DNA from: Chthoniobacter flavus Ellin428
GTDB taxonomy: Bacteria; Verrucomicrobiota; Verrucomicrobiia; Chthoniobacterales; Chthoniobacteraceae
Reading direction: 5' to 3'
Length of the DNA stretch: 64,000 bases
Assembly (NCBI RefSeq): GCF_000173075.1
Contig: NZ_ABVL01000007.1
Location: 124,001 to 188,000, forward strand
The number at the start of each line of letters is the position of its first letter. Position 1 is the first letter of the stretch. Positions 35,073 to 45,300 of the stretch are shown here, in pieces. The translations under genes and the position numbers were made by a program. Under the pieces are notes generated by a model that saw only the letters and a list, made by a program, of their open reading frames with translations, made no database searches and was not told the DNA's origin.

Positions 35073-38000
35073 GCGGCCGGTTTCTGGCGGAACACTCCCG
35101 CGCCGCGGGAAAACAACGCGAGGATCACGAGCGTTCCGAGGAGAATCAAGAAACGGGTGAACCACGATACGGTGGCCGCGGCTTTGGCCTGGATCTCGAC
35201 TTGCAAATCGGCCCAGGGATCCACGGCCACGGCACGGCTGAAGGTGAGCAGGCGTCCCTGCTCGGGGATGTTCGCCTGGATGGCCGCGGGCGTGTTCACC
35301 GCGGCGTCCTGTTGCTGGATGATGCGCTCGGCGAGGCGGTTGAAGGCGGCGTTGTCGTCCGCGGTGTTGCTGTCGAGGATTTGCCGGGCATCCTGCTGCG
35401 TGTAGTTCGCCTCCTTGCCGCCATGTCCGGAGCGGAGTTTGCCGGCGAGGACGTCGGGTTCGCCGGCGACGCTGGATTGACGGACATTCAGCCCGACGAT
35501 CGCCTGCTGGAGCTTGAGATTGTGCAACTGGACGCGCGCGTCTTCATTAAAAGCATTGTCGTGCTGGCTCAGTCCGAAGGCGGACTCGAACGCGCGACGA
35601 GCTTCCTGTGGATTGCCTTGGGCGAGCGCGCTATTGCCGAAGTTGAGCATCTGCTCCGCCGCGCGGGTCTTATCCCGCAGCTGCGTCTCCTCGCTCTGGA
35701 GATAGGACTGCACATCCACCGTCGCTGCGTGGGCGGCAATTTCGTCACCCTGCAATTGCAGCGATCCCGTCCACTTCTTTAGCTTCCACTTCTCGTTGAG
35801 ATACACACGCCAGACGATGTTCTCGAGCGGCAGATCGAACTTCGGCGCGAGCAATTGTAAATCCAGTGCGTGCGTTCCCGCCTCACCGACCTGGCTGCTG
35901 AAAAACACCTCCACCGGCACCGGCTTTCCGCCATGCGATTGCTGTTCGAGCGGAATGAGAATCTGGTCGCCCTCGCGCCACGGCCAAACGCCATTCTGGT
36001 TCACAAAGGCGAACCAGAACTTCGCTTCCTTCGGCAGGGTGAGATGAAGCAGGCGCTTATCGCCGGGCAGAATATCGAGCCGAGCCTGGGTAAGCATCGC
36101 GCCGGTATCGGAGATCACCGAAGTGAAGGTGATGTCATTGACCCGCGCGGGCAAAAGCTTCGCCGCCTCGTGACGCTCGAGCTTCATCGGCAAGGTGAAC
36201 GCGGGCTCGACGAGTCGATAAGCGAAGCTCGCCGAGGAGGCGGTAAGTCCCTGCTGCAATGCGCGGGGGATGCTCTGCCACTCCACGGGTTGCAGTGCGG
36301 CGGGCAGTGTATCGACCCGGACCTGGAGACGCCCACCGGCCTGCACGGTGACAAAGCCGCGCTGCAAATTCACATCCGCGACTTGCACGCCGCGCAGGTC
36401 TGTCTGCGCCGCATTCGCCGCCACGGCCGTCTGGTAAGTAACCTGCAGGAAATATTGCCCGATGACTTTGCGATGGAGCTTCACCTCCCACGATTGCAAT
36501 CCCTCCTTCTCGCTATTTGGCACGAGAAGAAAGTCGGAGAGTTGGTCGCCGGTGAAGCGCACATTCTCGGCATTGGTCGGCAGCGCGAGATGAAATGTTT
36601 TCAGTCCGGCGTTCTCGATCTGATACTGCAGGTTCGCGGTCACTTTGACCTGTGCCTCACCGAGGGTGGCATGTTGCAGGCTCGTTACCTGAACCCACGG
36701 GTCGACTTGCTCGAGATCGAGCTCGAGGTTCCATGGCGTCTGCAAGACGCGGAAGGCGAGCACGCCCTTTTGCTTGATGCCCGATTTCTGTGGATCGAGC
36801 TGAGTCAAGCCATCGCGCTTCGTCACCTGCGGGCGCATGCCCTGCTCCGGCACCACGAGGTAAGTGCCGCGCTGTTTGCTCGCTTCGCGAATGAGCAACT
36901 GCGGCGCGGCCCAGGCCTTGGCCGACTTCATGCCCGGTCCGGTGAGGCTGATCGAAAATTGCTGCTGCCCTTCCGTGCGTCCGTGCAGGTGCATCGTGAT
37001 GATGCGCCCCGTATCGGTCTTCAATTCCGTCCAATGACTGAGCGACTGGCCGCTGACCGAATCCACGTCCAACCCCGCGGGCAGGGCGAAACTCAGCCGG
37101 AAGATGCCGGCCCGGGTGATATTGACCGTCGCCTCCGTGGCCAGCAGCACGCGATCTTCCCCGAGCGAAAGCGTGTCCTGGGTCTCGACGCGGACGTCCG
37201 GTTCGACCGCGGAGGCTTTGACCGTGGCGGTGATTTTCGGATCGGAGTAACGGAAGGCGCGGCGCACCGCGAGGCCGGGCATTTGCGGCGCGAGAATCGG
37301 AACGATATTGCCGGGAAAGTCCTCGAGATTGATCGGCACCAGGGTGGCGGCGGTTACGTCATCGAGTTGCACATCGTTGCCGGTGGCGACCCCGAGCAGC
37401 CCAATCTGGCCGGCGGAACCATCGACGGAAACCAGTCCCACTTCCTGTGCCACCGGCAACGGCCCGGTGGCGATTTGCGAGTAGATGAGAAGCGTAAACG
37501 GACCGGATTGCGGCGGATTGAGATTCACGCGCAGCTTGCCGGTGTCGGGATCGAAGCGCCACTGCGAGATCATCGAGGCGGCCGGGTCTTTGTCCGGCGC
37601 GAGGGTCGCTGGATCGACCACGTTGGTGATCGTCGCTCCCTTCGGCACGGAGAAGACGAGTTCGGAGAGTTCGCCTTGCGCGGGGCGAATCAGCGCGGAG
37701 TGCAGGCCTTCGATCACACCGGCGGTTGGCGCGTAGAGTTGCGTGAGCTCGGCATAGAAGACCGCTTTCTCCTGGGTGACGTCGCGGCTGCGCGGCTTCC
37801 AGGCGATCCAGCTTTCGTTCACCGGCGTCAGCGCGATTTGCGCGATGGTATCCTTACCTGCGTTCTTGCGATCGATGGAAACCGCCTGTGGCGAGACGAC
37901 ATCCACATCGAGATTCGTGAGGGTGAGCGTGAGCTGGTTGACCAAACCGAATTGGGTCGGCAGGGCGAAGCCAGTTTCGTCGTCCTGCTTTGTCACCGGT

Positions 38001-41000
38001 ACTTGATATTGCACATCGATGTCGAAGGTGCCGCTTTCCAGGGCGAGCAACTGCTGCGTCCGCTTCGCGCCGACGTTGAACTGCACGAGCTTCAGCGCCT
38101 TGGCGGGATAGGTCGCCTTGGTCAGCACCGCCGGTTCATACAGCAACGGCAGGCGCTGGCCCTGGATCGCCTGCCAATGAATCCGGGCGGTCGCCAGGGC
38201 GAACTTTTCCTCGACGCGAATCTGTTGCGTGACGGTTTCGGCCACCGGCGTTTCCTTCGGCGGCAGCGGCGCGGAATCCTGCGCGGATACTCCATGGATC
38301 AACAACGCTAAGAGTAACACCGCAGTCGCCGCGGCGAGACCACCGTTGGGCGGTATCACGGGTCTCGGTTTCAGCGGCGCCTGCCACAACCGCCGCAGTG
38401 CAGGCACAGCGAGTTGGAAGATGAAGAACGCGGCTAGCACAGCAAGAAATCCGAAGGCCCCATTGGGGCAGCGCAACACGGCCCAGGCCAGCAGCACCCA
38501 GCCGAGGAGAGCCAGCGAGGATTTGCCGGTGCGCCGGGCGAGGACGAACGCGGCGATGGCGAAGAGGGCGGGCCACGCGGTGCTGATGAAATCCAGGGCC
38601 GACACTCTTTGCTCCAGGTTGTCGACTTCCACGGAAAGGGCGTTGCCGGCTTGTTGCACCGGCGCCAGGAAGGTGAGGCTGCGCGGCAACGTGGCCGTAT
38701 CTTCCGAAGCGATTTCTCCGAAGCGAAGCAGGACGAGGCTGCTGAGGATGAAGGCGATGCAACCCAACACCAGGGCTGCCAAATGACGCGTCGTGTCTTT
38801 ATAGACGCCTTCGCGGGCCGCGCCGCGCCAGATCCACACGGACAGAGCGAGCAGGACCAGCGCGGCAATCAGGACGGAAATGGCCTGCGCCCCTTCGCTG
38901 CCGCCAAGGATTCGTGCCAATTGCGCGAAACCGGAAATATCGATCGCTGCATTCACCGGCGTGAGCGAGCCGTGGCGATAGACCAGCCGCTGCGCGGTGT
39001 CCGGCTCCAGCTTCCATTCCGCCAGCATCACCGGCGCACCAATGCTGGGCGTTGTGACGGTGACGTGCTCCGGATCTTTCGCCCGCGAGGCGAGTTTGAG
39101 GTCGACGGCGAGGACGGCATTCGGATCCGCCTGTTGGGGCAAGGGAAGCAAATCGGTCTGGTTATCTTTCACCGGCACCACCGCGGCGCCATTGACCGTG
39201 GCCGACCACAGCTCGGTGCCTTCCGGTAACGTAAGCCGGAGATTGCCGTTGCCGCGGTTCTTCACGAAGTAGTGCACATCGGTCAGCACCTGCCCCTCCT
39301 TGGAAATCCGCGTGGAGAGTGCCGCGCGGTCGACTACCTGGCTGAGCGAATCTCCTTGGGCGAGCGGGCTGAGGGCGAGTTTCAAATTGAAGGGGCGTGC
39401 GGTATAGCGGTAGGCCGCGAGGATCGGCGCATCGAAGAAGAGACGATACTCGGCCGGCACCTCGCCGGTCTCCAGCGGCAGCAGGCTGGCGGAGACATCC
39501 ACCGGCTTCACCTGAAATTGGTAGGCGCTGATGACCAGCGTGTGACCCTGCTCGGATTGCGCATCGAGCGGTCGCGCGCCGGTGAAGGTGAGCGTCTCGC
39601 CCTGCGCCTTGAAGGGGCGCTCGTAAGTCGCGAGCAGCGTGTAGGCGCCGGCCACCGGGGTGTGCAATTGCACGAGATAGCCACCATCCGTTTTCTGCCA
39701 ACTGCGAATGTCTTTGCCGGTGAACTCGACGTTGAAATATTCGTCGGACAACTCCACCCGGAAGGCCGACACCGGTGAGCCGGAGATCATGTAATTCAAC
39801 ACGCTGCTGCCGTAAGCCACGCCTTCGCCGATGGAGAAGAGGTGCATGGCGTCGACCTGAATCGATTGCGGCAACCGCTCGATGTGCAGCGTCGCCTGCC
39901 ACGCCGCATCGCTCAGGCGGAAGGCCGATTGAATGCCGAGAACTTTGCGCGGGAAAAAGGCGGTCGCGATTTCGGTGAGCGACTGCGTGCGGGTGGCGGT
40001 CAGCCGGAAACCCGCATCGGCCGACACGGCGAGATTGCCGCGGACGGATTTGGCCTTTTCCACGTCGATCCGCGGCAGTTCCCAATCCGCCGCGCCGAGA
40101 GCACCATTACGTTCGAGACGAAGCTGCACGACCTGTCGTCCAGAAACCGGTTGCGCATAGACGAGCCGCAACTCGGCAGCGCCATCCAGATCGTGGACGA
40201 AATAATCGCTCAAGCCCGCGACGACCAGCTTGGCGACCGCGTAACCCTTCGGAATGCGCAACAGCAACTCGCGCAGCGGCGCCTCGCGAATATCGAGCTC
40301 GATTTCCGAATCAATGCTCTGCTCGGTTTCGCCGAGATGATAGGCGAAGAGTTCCGAGACCGTGACCTCGGGGAGAATTTGATCCGCCTGGATACGCAGC
40401 GCGAAATCCGCCCCGGAAAAGCGATAGACGAACCGTTGCGCACCGCCGGCGCGGAATGCTTCCTTCGTTTCATCGGTCTCGGGAAATTGCTCGGGAGAAA
40501 CTTGCGAGAGACCACGCGCCTGCGCGACTTCGAGCCGCACTGCGCCTTCATTCACGATCCGAAAGTAACCGGCGAAACGCGTCGCGCCCTCGGGCAGCAG
40601 TTGCATGGCCTCGGTGGTTTGCGGAAATGCTCCCAGCGGCGTCTGGGTCTGCACGAGCAGCTTGAACTGGTTTTTCTGTGCCTCGTTGAACCGCACGACC
40701 AACCGCCGATCTCCAGCATTGGCGCCGGGCTCGATGTTCCAGGCGAGCACCGCGTCTCCTTGCACGCGCGTAACCTCACCGTCGCCGTGCAGGAGCAGCG
40801 TCAGGTGATCCAGTTCGCCCTGCATGACTTTGCAATCGAGGACCGCCGCCTGCTGCATGAGGCCGGGCGCGAGGCTGATTTGCGAGAGCATTTCGGCGGA
40901 GTAGAAGAGCTTGCCCTCGGTTTCCGGTGTTGCCGTTTTCCACGAGAGTTTCACCGCGCCATTCGGTGGGAGGAAGCTGGAGAATTCGCTGCCATTGCGC

Positions 41001-42286
41001 TCGGGACGGGCGGCGCCGTCGAATCGGAATTGGGTATCCGCCGGGAGTCCTTGCAGCCGGATGGATTGCAAGGCGCTCGGGGCGATCTTGAAATCGACGC
41101 TGTTCCAGCCGCCATCCTGCGTGACCGATGCGCCGAACTTGAATTGCACCGGATAGTCGCCGGGCTTGTCGAAGACGAGCGAGTAACGGCCATGGCTCAG
41201 GACGATGCGCCAATCGTTGTGTTGCGGAAGCTCGGTCAGGGCGACCTGGCCGGAGAGCAAGGCCAGGGAGCCGCCTTTGGGATTGGCGACATGCGCCGTG
41301 GCGGAGAGGACGAATGCGGCGCTTTGTGGATTGAGCAGACCGGCGAGTTTGAAGTCGCGCAGCACGACCTGGCGGGCCTCGGGATCGACGACCGTGATCT
41401 TGAGCGGCAGGGTGTAGGCGGAGCCGTGGAATTGAAAACCGAGTGGCTCGGGTTCATCGGTTTTGGCATCGGTGGGCGCGGTCTCTTCGGGATCATTTCC
41501 CGGCACGAGGAACGACTTTCCGGTGTAGGGGTCTTTCACTTCGGTACCCGGGGTGAAGCCGCGCATATCGATTAATCCTTTCCCTGGTTCGTAAGGGCTC
41601 AAATAGAACCCGGGTTTGCCGGGAACCGGTTTGGCGTAGGGCAGCTTGCCGGGCTTGACCGGTGGATTGGCTGCGCCCATCTGCGGTAAATATTTCGCCT
41701 CGACCGGCAGGAGGCCGGTTGGGGCCACGGGCTGAACATCGAGCTCCGGCACGGATTCCACTTTCACGAAACCGTGAAAGAGATCGGGCTGCGGCGGTAT
41801 AAGGGTGAGGACGTTGAGTGGGCTCTTGCCGCCCTTGAGTTCCTGCACGGTGGTGACGGTGACGCTGAGTTTGGTCAGCGGTTGATCGCCTTTCTTCGGT
41901 CGCAGGATGAGCTGGCGCACGCCATCCGCACCTTGCCGGATACCCCAGTCCTGCAAGGCATCCCCGGTCACTTGCTTGATCTCGCCTTCGCCGGAAATGG
42001 TCAGCGACAATTCCTTCGGCTCGCCCTGGAAAATTTCGATGGCGACGGTGAATTGCGACGTGATCTTGTCACGGGTGACTTTGACCGACTGGTCGATCGC
42101 GGTGGAGAAGATCTGTTTCTCGTGGTCGCCGGGCTTTCCGTCCAACGGCCCTTCGATGACGAGTCGTAGTTTGCCATCGTTGATGCCTCCGTTGACGGAG
42201 GGGTTCTTGATTTCCGTGTCCGCGGCGAAGGCGGAGGCGATGAGCCAGGGCACGGCGAAGAGTACGGCGAGATGACGCAGTTTCAT
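35069..42286 (-). CDS. Giant secreted/membrane protein of unknown function (2405 aa)
   Basis: I do not recognise the family. The start is taken at 42286 (MKLRHLAVLFAVPWLIASAFA, a Sec signal); the open frame upstream lies inside the vWA gene. Layout: signal peptide; a beta-rich periplasmic half to about 1110; six membrane helices about 1134-1335; a second beta-rich half about 1336-2370; and a last helix about 2378-2396 followed by a short basic tail. The two halves share a motif: NLRLTLPEGTELWSATVNG...LLPLPQQ (near 1040) and LLHLTLPKEAKFWFAFVNQ...LIPLEQQ (near 2080), so it arose by internal duplication. It starts 41 bases after the vWA gene and should be in the same operon under the ECF sigma; a structural or secretion-linked envelope role is a guess. 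Confidence 0.8.
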   Translation of the reverse strand: MKLRHLAVLFAVPWLIASAFAADTEIKNPSVNGGINDGKLRLVIEGPLDGKPGDHEKQIFSTAIDQSVKVTRDKITSQFTVAIEIFQGEPKELSLTISGEGEIKQVTGDALQDWGIRQGADGVRQLILRPKKGDQPLTKLSVTVTTVQELKGGKSPLNVLTLIPPQPDLFHGFVKVESVPELDVQPVAPTGLLPVEAKYLPQMGAANPPVKPGKLPYAKPVPGKPGFYLSPYEPGKGLIDMRGFTPGTEVKDPYTGKSFLVPGNDPEETAPTDAKTDEPEPLGFQFHGSAYTLPLKITVVDPEARQVVLRDFKLAGLLNPQSAAFVLSATAHVANPKGGSLALLSGQVALTELPQHNDWRIVLSHGRYSLVFDKPGDYPVQFKFGASVTQDGGWNSVDFKIAPSALQSIRLQGLPADTQFRFDGAARPERNGSEFSSFLPPNGAVKLSWKTATPETEGKLFYSAEMLSQISLAPGLMQQAAVLDCKVMQGELDHLTLLLHGDGEVTRVQGDAVLAWNIEPGANAGDRRLVVRFNEAQKNQFKLLVQTQTPLGAFPQTTEAMQLLPEGATRFAGYFRIVNEGAVRLEVAQARGLSQVSPEQFPETDETKEAFRAGGAQRFVYRFSGADFALRIQADQILPEVTVSELFAYHLGETEQSIDSEIELDIREAPLRELLLRIPKGYAVAKLVVAGLSDYFVHDLDGAAELRLVYAQPVSGRQVVQLRLERNGALGAADWELPRIDVEKAKSVRGNLAVSADAGFRLTATRTQSLTEIATAFFPRKVLGIQSAFRLSDAAWQATLHIERLPQSIQVDAMHLFSIGEGVAYGSSVLNYMISGSPVSAFRVELSDEYFNVEFTGKDIRSWQKTDGGYLVQLHTPVAGAYTLLATYERPFKAQGETLTFTGARPLDAQSEQGHTLVISAYQFQVKPVDVSASLLPLETGEVPAEYRLFFDAPILAAYRYTARPFNLKLALSPLAQGDSLSQVVDRAALSTRISKEGQVLTDVHYFVKNRGNGNLRLTLPEGTELWSATVNGAAVVPVKDNQTDLLPLPQQADPNAVLAVDLKLASRAKDPEHVTVTTPSIGAPVMLAEWKLEPDTAQRLVYRHGSLTPVNAAIDISGFAQLARILGGSEGAQAISVLIAALVLLALSVWIWRGAAREGVYKDTTRHLAALVLGCIAFILSSLVLLRFGEIASEDTATLPRSLTFLAPVQQAGNALSVEVDNLEQRVSALDFISTAWPALFAIAAFVLARRTGKSSLALLGWVLLAWAVLRCPNGAFGFLAVLAAFFIFQLAVPALRRLWQAPLKPRPVIPPNGGLAAATAVLLLALLIHGVSAQDSAPLPPKETPVAETVTQQIRVEEKFALATARIHWQAIQGQRLPLLYEPAVLTKATYPAKALKLVQFNVGAKRTQQLLALESGTFDIDVQYQVPVTKQDDETGFALPTQFGLVNQLTLTLTNLDVDVVSPQAVSIDRKNAGKDTIAQIALTPVNESWIAWKPRSRDVTQEKAVFYAELTQLYAPTAGVIEGLHSALIRPAQGELSELVFSVPKGATITNVVDPATLAPDKDPAASMISQWRFDPDTGKLRVNLNPPQSGPFTLLIYSQIATGPLPVAQEVGLVSVDGSAGQIGLLGVATGNDVQLDDVTAATLVPINLEDFPGNIVPILAPQMPGLAVRRAFRYSDPKITATVKASAVEPDVRVETQDTLSLGEDRVLLATEATVNITRAGIFRLSFALPAGLDVDSVSGQSLSHWTELKTDTGRIITMHLHGRTEGQQQFSISLTGPGMKSAKAWAAPQLLIREASKQRGTYLVVPEQGMRPQVTKRDGLTQLDPQKSGIKQKGVLAFRVLQTPWNLELDLEQVDPWVQVTSLQHATLGEAQVKVTANLQYQIENAGLKTFHLALPTNAENVRFTGDQLSDFLLVPNSEKEGLQSWEVKLHRKVIGQYFLQVTYQTAVAANAAQTDLRGVQVADVNLQRGFVTVQAGGRLQVRVDTLPAALQPVEWQSIPRALQQGLTASSASFAYRLVEPAFTLPMKLERHEAAKLLPARVNDITFTSVISDTGAMLTQARLDILPGDKRLLHLTLPKEAKFWFAFVNQNGVWPWREGDQILIPLEQQSHGGKPVPVEVFFSSQVGEAGTHALDLQLLAPKFDLPLENIVWRVYLNEKWKLKKWTGSLQLQGDEIAAHAATVDVQSYLQSEETQLRDKTRAAEQMLNFGNSALAQGNPQEARRAFESAFGLSQHDNAFNEDARVQLHNLKLQQAIVGLNVRQSSVAGEPDVLAGKLRSGHGGKEANYTQQDARQILDSNTADDNAAFNRLAERIIQQQDAAVNTPAAIQANIPEQGRLLTFSRAVAVDPWADLQVEIQAKAAATVSWFTRFLILLGTLVILALFSRGAGVFRQKPAA

Positions 42287-42327
42287 ATAGGCACAATGGT
42301 TCTGTGGTGGAGGGGGACAGAGAGCGC

Positions 42328-45300
42328 TCAGCGCCCCGAAAGGCTCCGGGCCTGGCGGATCATCCACTCGAGTTTCGTCGGGCGGGGATCGGCGCCATAG
42401 ATCGGCGGGACGCCGTTGAGAATATTCAGCAGACGGTCGCTGGTGACCTCGGTGGCATACGGGCTGGCAGCCAGCATTTCGGAGAAAGCGCTGGCCGCGC
42501 CGGCGAGCCGCAGGGCAGAGCTGGCTTGTTCGAGCGGCGGCACTTCGCCGGCGAAAGGCACCGGCCATTCGTGCTCGCGATAGTCGGACGTGCCCGGGAC
42601 GCGAAACCGCACGTGCACCGTGGCGAGATCGCCTTCGCCGTGCGGGTCGACTTCGACGACGTAGAGCGCATTGCCGCTTTCCGCGGCGCCGATCTGCGCG
42701 GCGTTTACCGAGTTGTCGCGGAACTGCTCCTTGGTGAGCTGATGCGTCGCATAGCCGATCTGCCGATACGTCTTCACGCGGTGCGGGTTGAACTCGACCT
42801 GCACCTTCACGTCCGAGGCAGCGACCTGCAGCGCGCCGGCGATCTGTGTGGCGAAATTCGCAGCGGCATCCTCGGGCGTATTGATGAAGCCGTAGCGGCC
42901 ATCGGCGTTGCGGGTGAGCTGTTCGAGCAGGTCGTCGTTGTAACCTTCCCAACCGATGCCGAAGCAATCGAGCGCGATGCCCTGCTTGCGCTGCGCTTCC
43001 ACTTTCTTCGTCAGCGCATCGGGATTCACGTCGCCGAGATTCGCCGCACCGTCAGTGAAGAGGATCACGCGATTGGTGCTGTCGACGGCGAAGTGGTGAT
43101 GCGCGGTCTCGTAAGCGAGATCGAGCGCGGCTTCGAGATTCGTGCCGCCTTCGGGCGTGATCTCATTCACTCGCGCGATTACGTCGTGCACCTTGTCGCC
43201 GGCCACGGCATCCGCCCAGAGATGCGGCGTGCGCGCAAAGGTCACGATGCTCAGCTTGTCCTGCGGTTGCAGGTGCTTCGCGAGCACGCTTAGCGCTTCG
43301 CGCACGATGTTCACGCGATCGGCGCGCTCCATGGAACCGGACCGGTCGAGGAGCAGCACGATATTGAGTGGCCGTCCCGGCTGGCGGCCGGCCGCGGCGG
43401 TCTTCACCGCGAAGCGCAGTAGATCGCGATTCTGCGCGAAGGGATAGCGGGCGCGTTCCGTGACAAAGGCCAGTGGCGCACCGGGCGATGGCTCGGGGTC
43501 GCGGTAGTCAAAGGCATTGATGAACTCCTCGCTGCGAACGCTCGCCGGATCCGGCATGTGGCCCTGTTCGAGGCTGGCCGCGGCGAGCTTGAAGGAAACA
43601 TCACTGACATTGAGCGAGAAGGTGGAGAAGGCGTTTGCGCTCGTCTGCACTTCCGGCTGCGGGATCGGCGCGGTCGGCACCGTCTCCTTCGCCTTGTCCT
43701 CCCGCTCTTTGGCATCGGCCTTGACGATCCGATCGACGAGATCGAGCTGGTCCTGGGTGTTGCGGATGACCAATCGATTGGTGCTCTTGATATAGAGGGC
43801 GGAGGCGTTGCCGTTGAAGGTGAGGCCGTTGGCGATCAACCAATTCTTAACCGTGTCGCGATCGATTGGGGTATTCGGGCTGGCGTCGGGCGCGCTGGGA
43901 ATCAAATCCTTCGGAATGGTCCATTCCTTGGTGATGAAGACGTCCGTGTTCTCGCTCATCGGCATGATCGCGACGGCATAGGGCTCGACCTTGTAGGTCA
44001 GGTTGGCCAGGCCGGTGACATACTTCAGCGCCTCGACCAATGGAATGTTGGTCAGCGAAACGGTGATGCGTGTGTCTGCCGGATTGGACCCTGTCTTGGT
44101 AGCGGGAGTTCCTTGGGGGGCGGCCTCTTCCAGACCAGGAATAGGTGGGATGCTCGACGGCGCTTTGGCGGAAGCTGAGCCCGCGTCCGCGAGCTTGAGG
44201 ACGATGTTGGTCCCTCTTTCGCCAGCTGGCGAAAAATCATCCACCTCCACGCTCTTCTTCTTTAGGAAATCGATCGCTTCGCGGACGGTCACATTCCGGA
44301 AGTCGATCTTGGGAATGATGATGTGTTCCAGCTTGTGTTGGAGTTTATCTGCGGTCGCCTGCGGCGAAGTAGTTTCCACCACGATTTCATTCTGACGATT
44401 TCGGCGCACCGGGCGCGTCCAGGCCATGTCCGTCTTCGCGATCGCGTCGGCGCGGGTTTCGTTATACGCCGCCACGCCGTAATCACTCAGCGCGCGATCG
44501 GTCTTTTCCTCGAATTTCCGCGCCGCGACATTGGTCGGATCGATGTTGAGGATCTGTTCGGCGCGCTTCTTGGCGAGGTCAAGACGGCCGGTATCGTAAA
44601 ACCCTTGAGCCTCGACGAACCACTGCTTCACCTGCTCGACGTTCGCCCGGAATTTCGGGCTGGCCGCTTTGTTGTAATAGTCCGGCTGCTCGAGACGGGA
44701 AAGAAGCGTGACGGCCTTCTTGTTCTTCGGGTCGTAGCGCTCGTCCAGCACGCCGCGCGCGGCGTTTTCCGCGTCCGTATAACGGCCTTCGGTGATCCTC
44801 TGTTCGGCGAGCTTGGTGCTGGCCTCGGAGAATTTCTGCAGTGTCTCCTTGTGCTCCGATTGGGTGGCGGCCGTATTTGGGGTGAGGTCGGTCGCGGCTT
44901 TGTAGAGGGCGGCGGCTTTCTCGTAATCCTTTTCCTTCATCGCGGCATCGCCGGCTTTTTTCATTTGCGCGGCACGGGTGGGATCGGCTGCACCGCGGGT
45001 CCGTTCCAACTGCACTACGCGATTTTGTTGCTCGGGAGCATTGACCACGCTTTCCGGGGTGCTGGCGGGCTTGGCTGTCGCGGCAATTTGTCCGGCTACG
45101 GGAGCATCCATGCGGCCAGCGAACCGGGGATCGGAGGGTTGGGGGCTCTGTGGCGACGCAGGAGCAGCAGGTTGTCTGGGGTCGCGCTGGAACTCATTTT
45201 GCAGGAGTTGCACCATCCCGAGGTTGGGGAGGTCGGCGAGGTTGGAGCCGTTGACCGTGATATTTCCTCCATCAGAAGTCGGCGATAGGGTGGCTGCCGG

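Noticed and set aside
35870..38311. Plus-strand open frame of 813 codons
   Set aside because: Antisense to the 2405-residue gene; Arg/Gly/His-rich, no domain, no ribosome site.
42287..42967. N-terminal extension of the giant protein
   Set aside because: It overlaps the vWA gene in another frame and lacks conserved sequence; the signal peptide starts at 42286.
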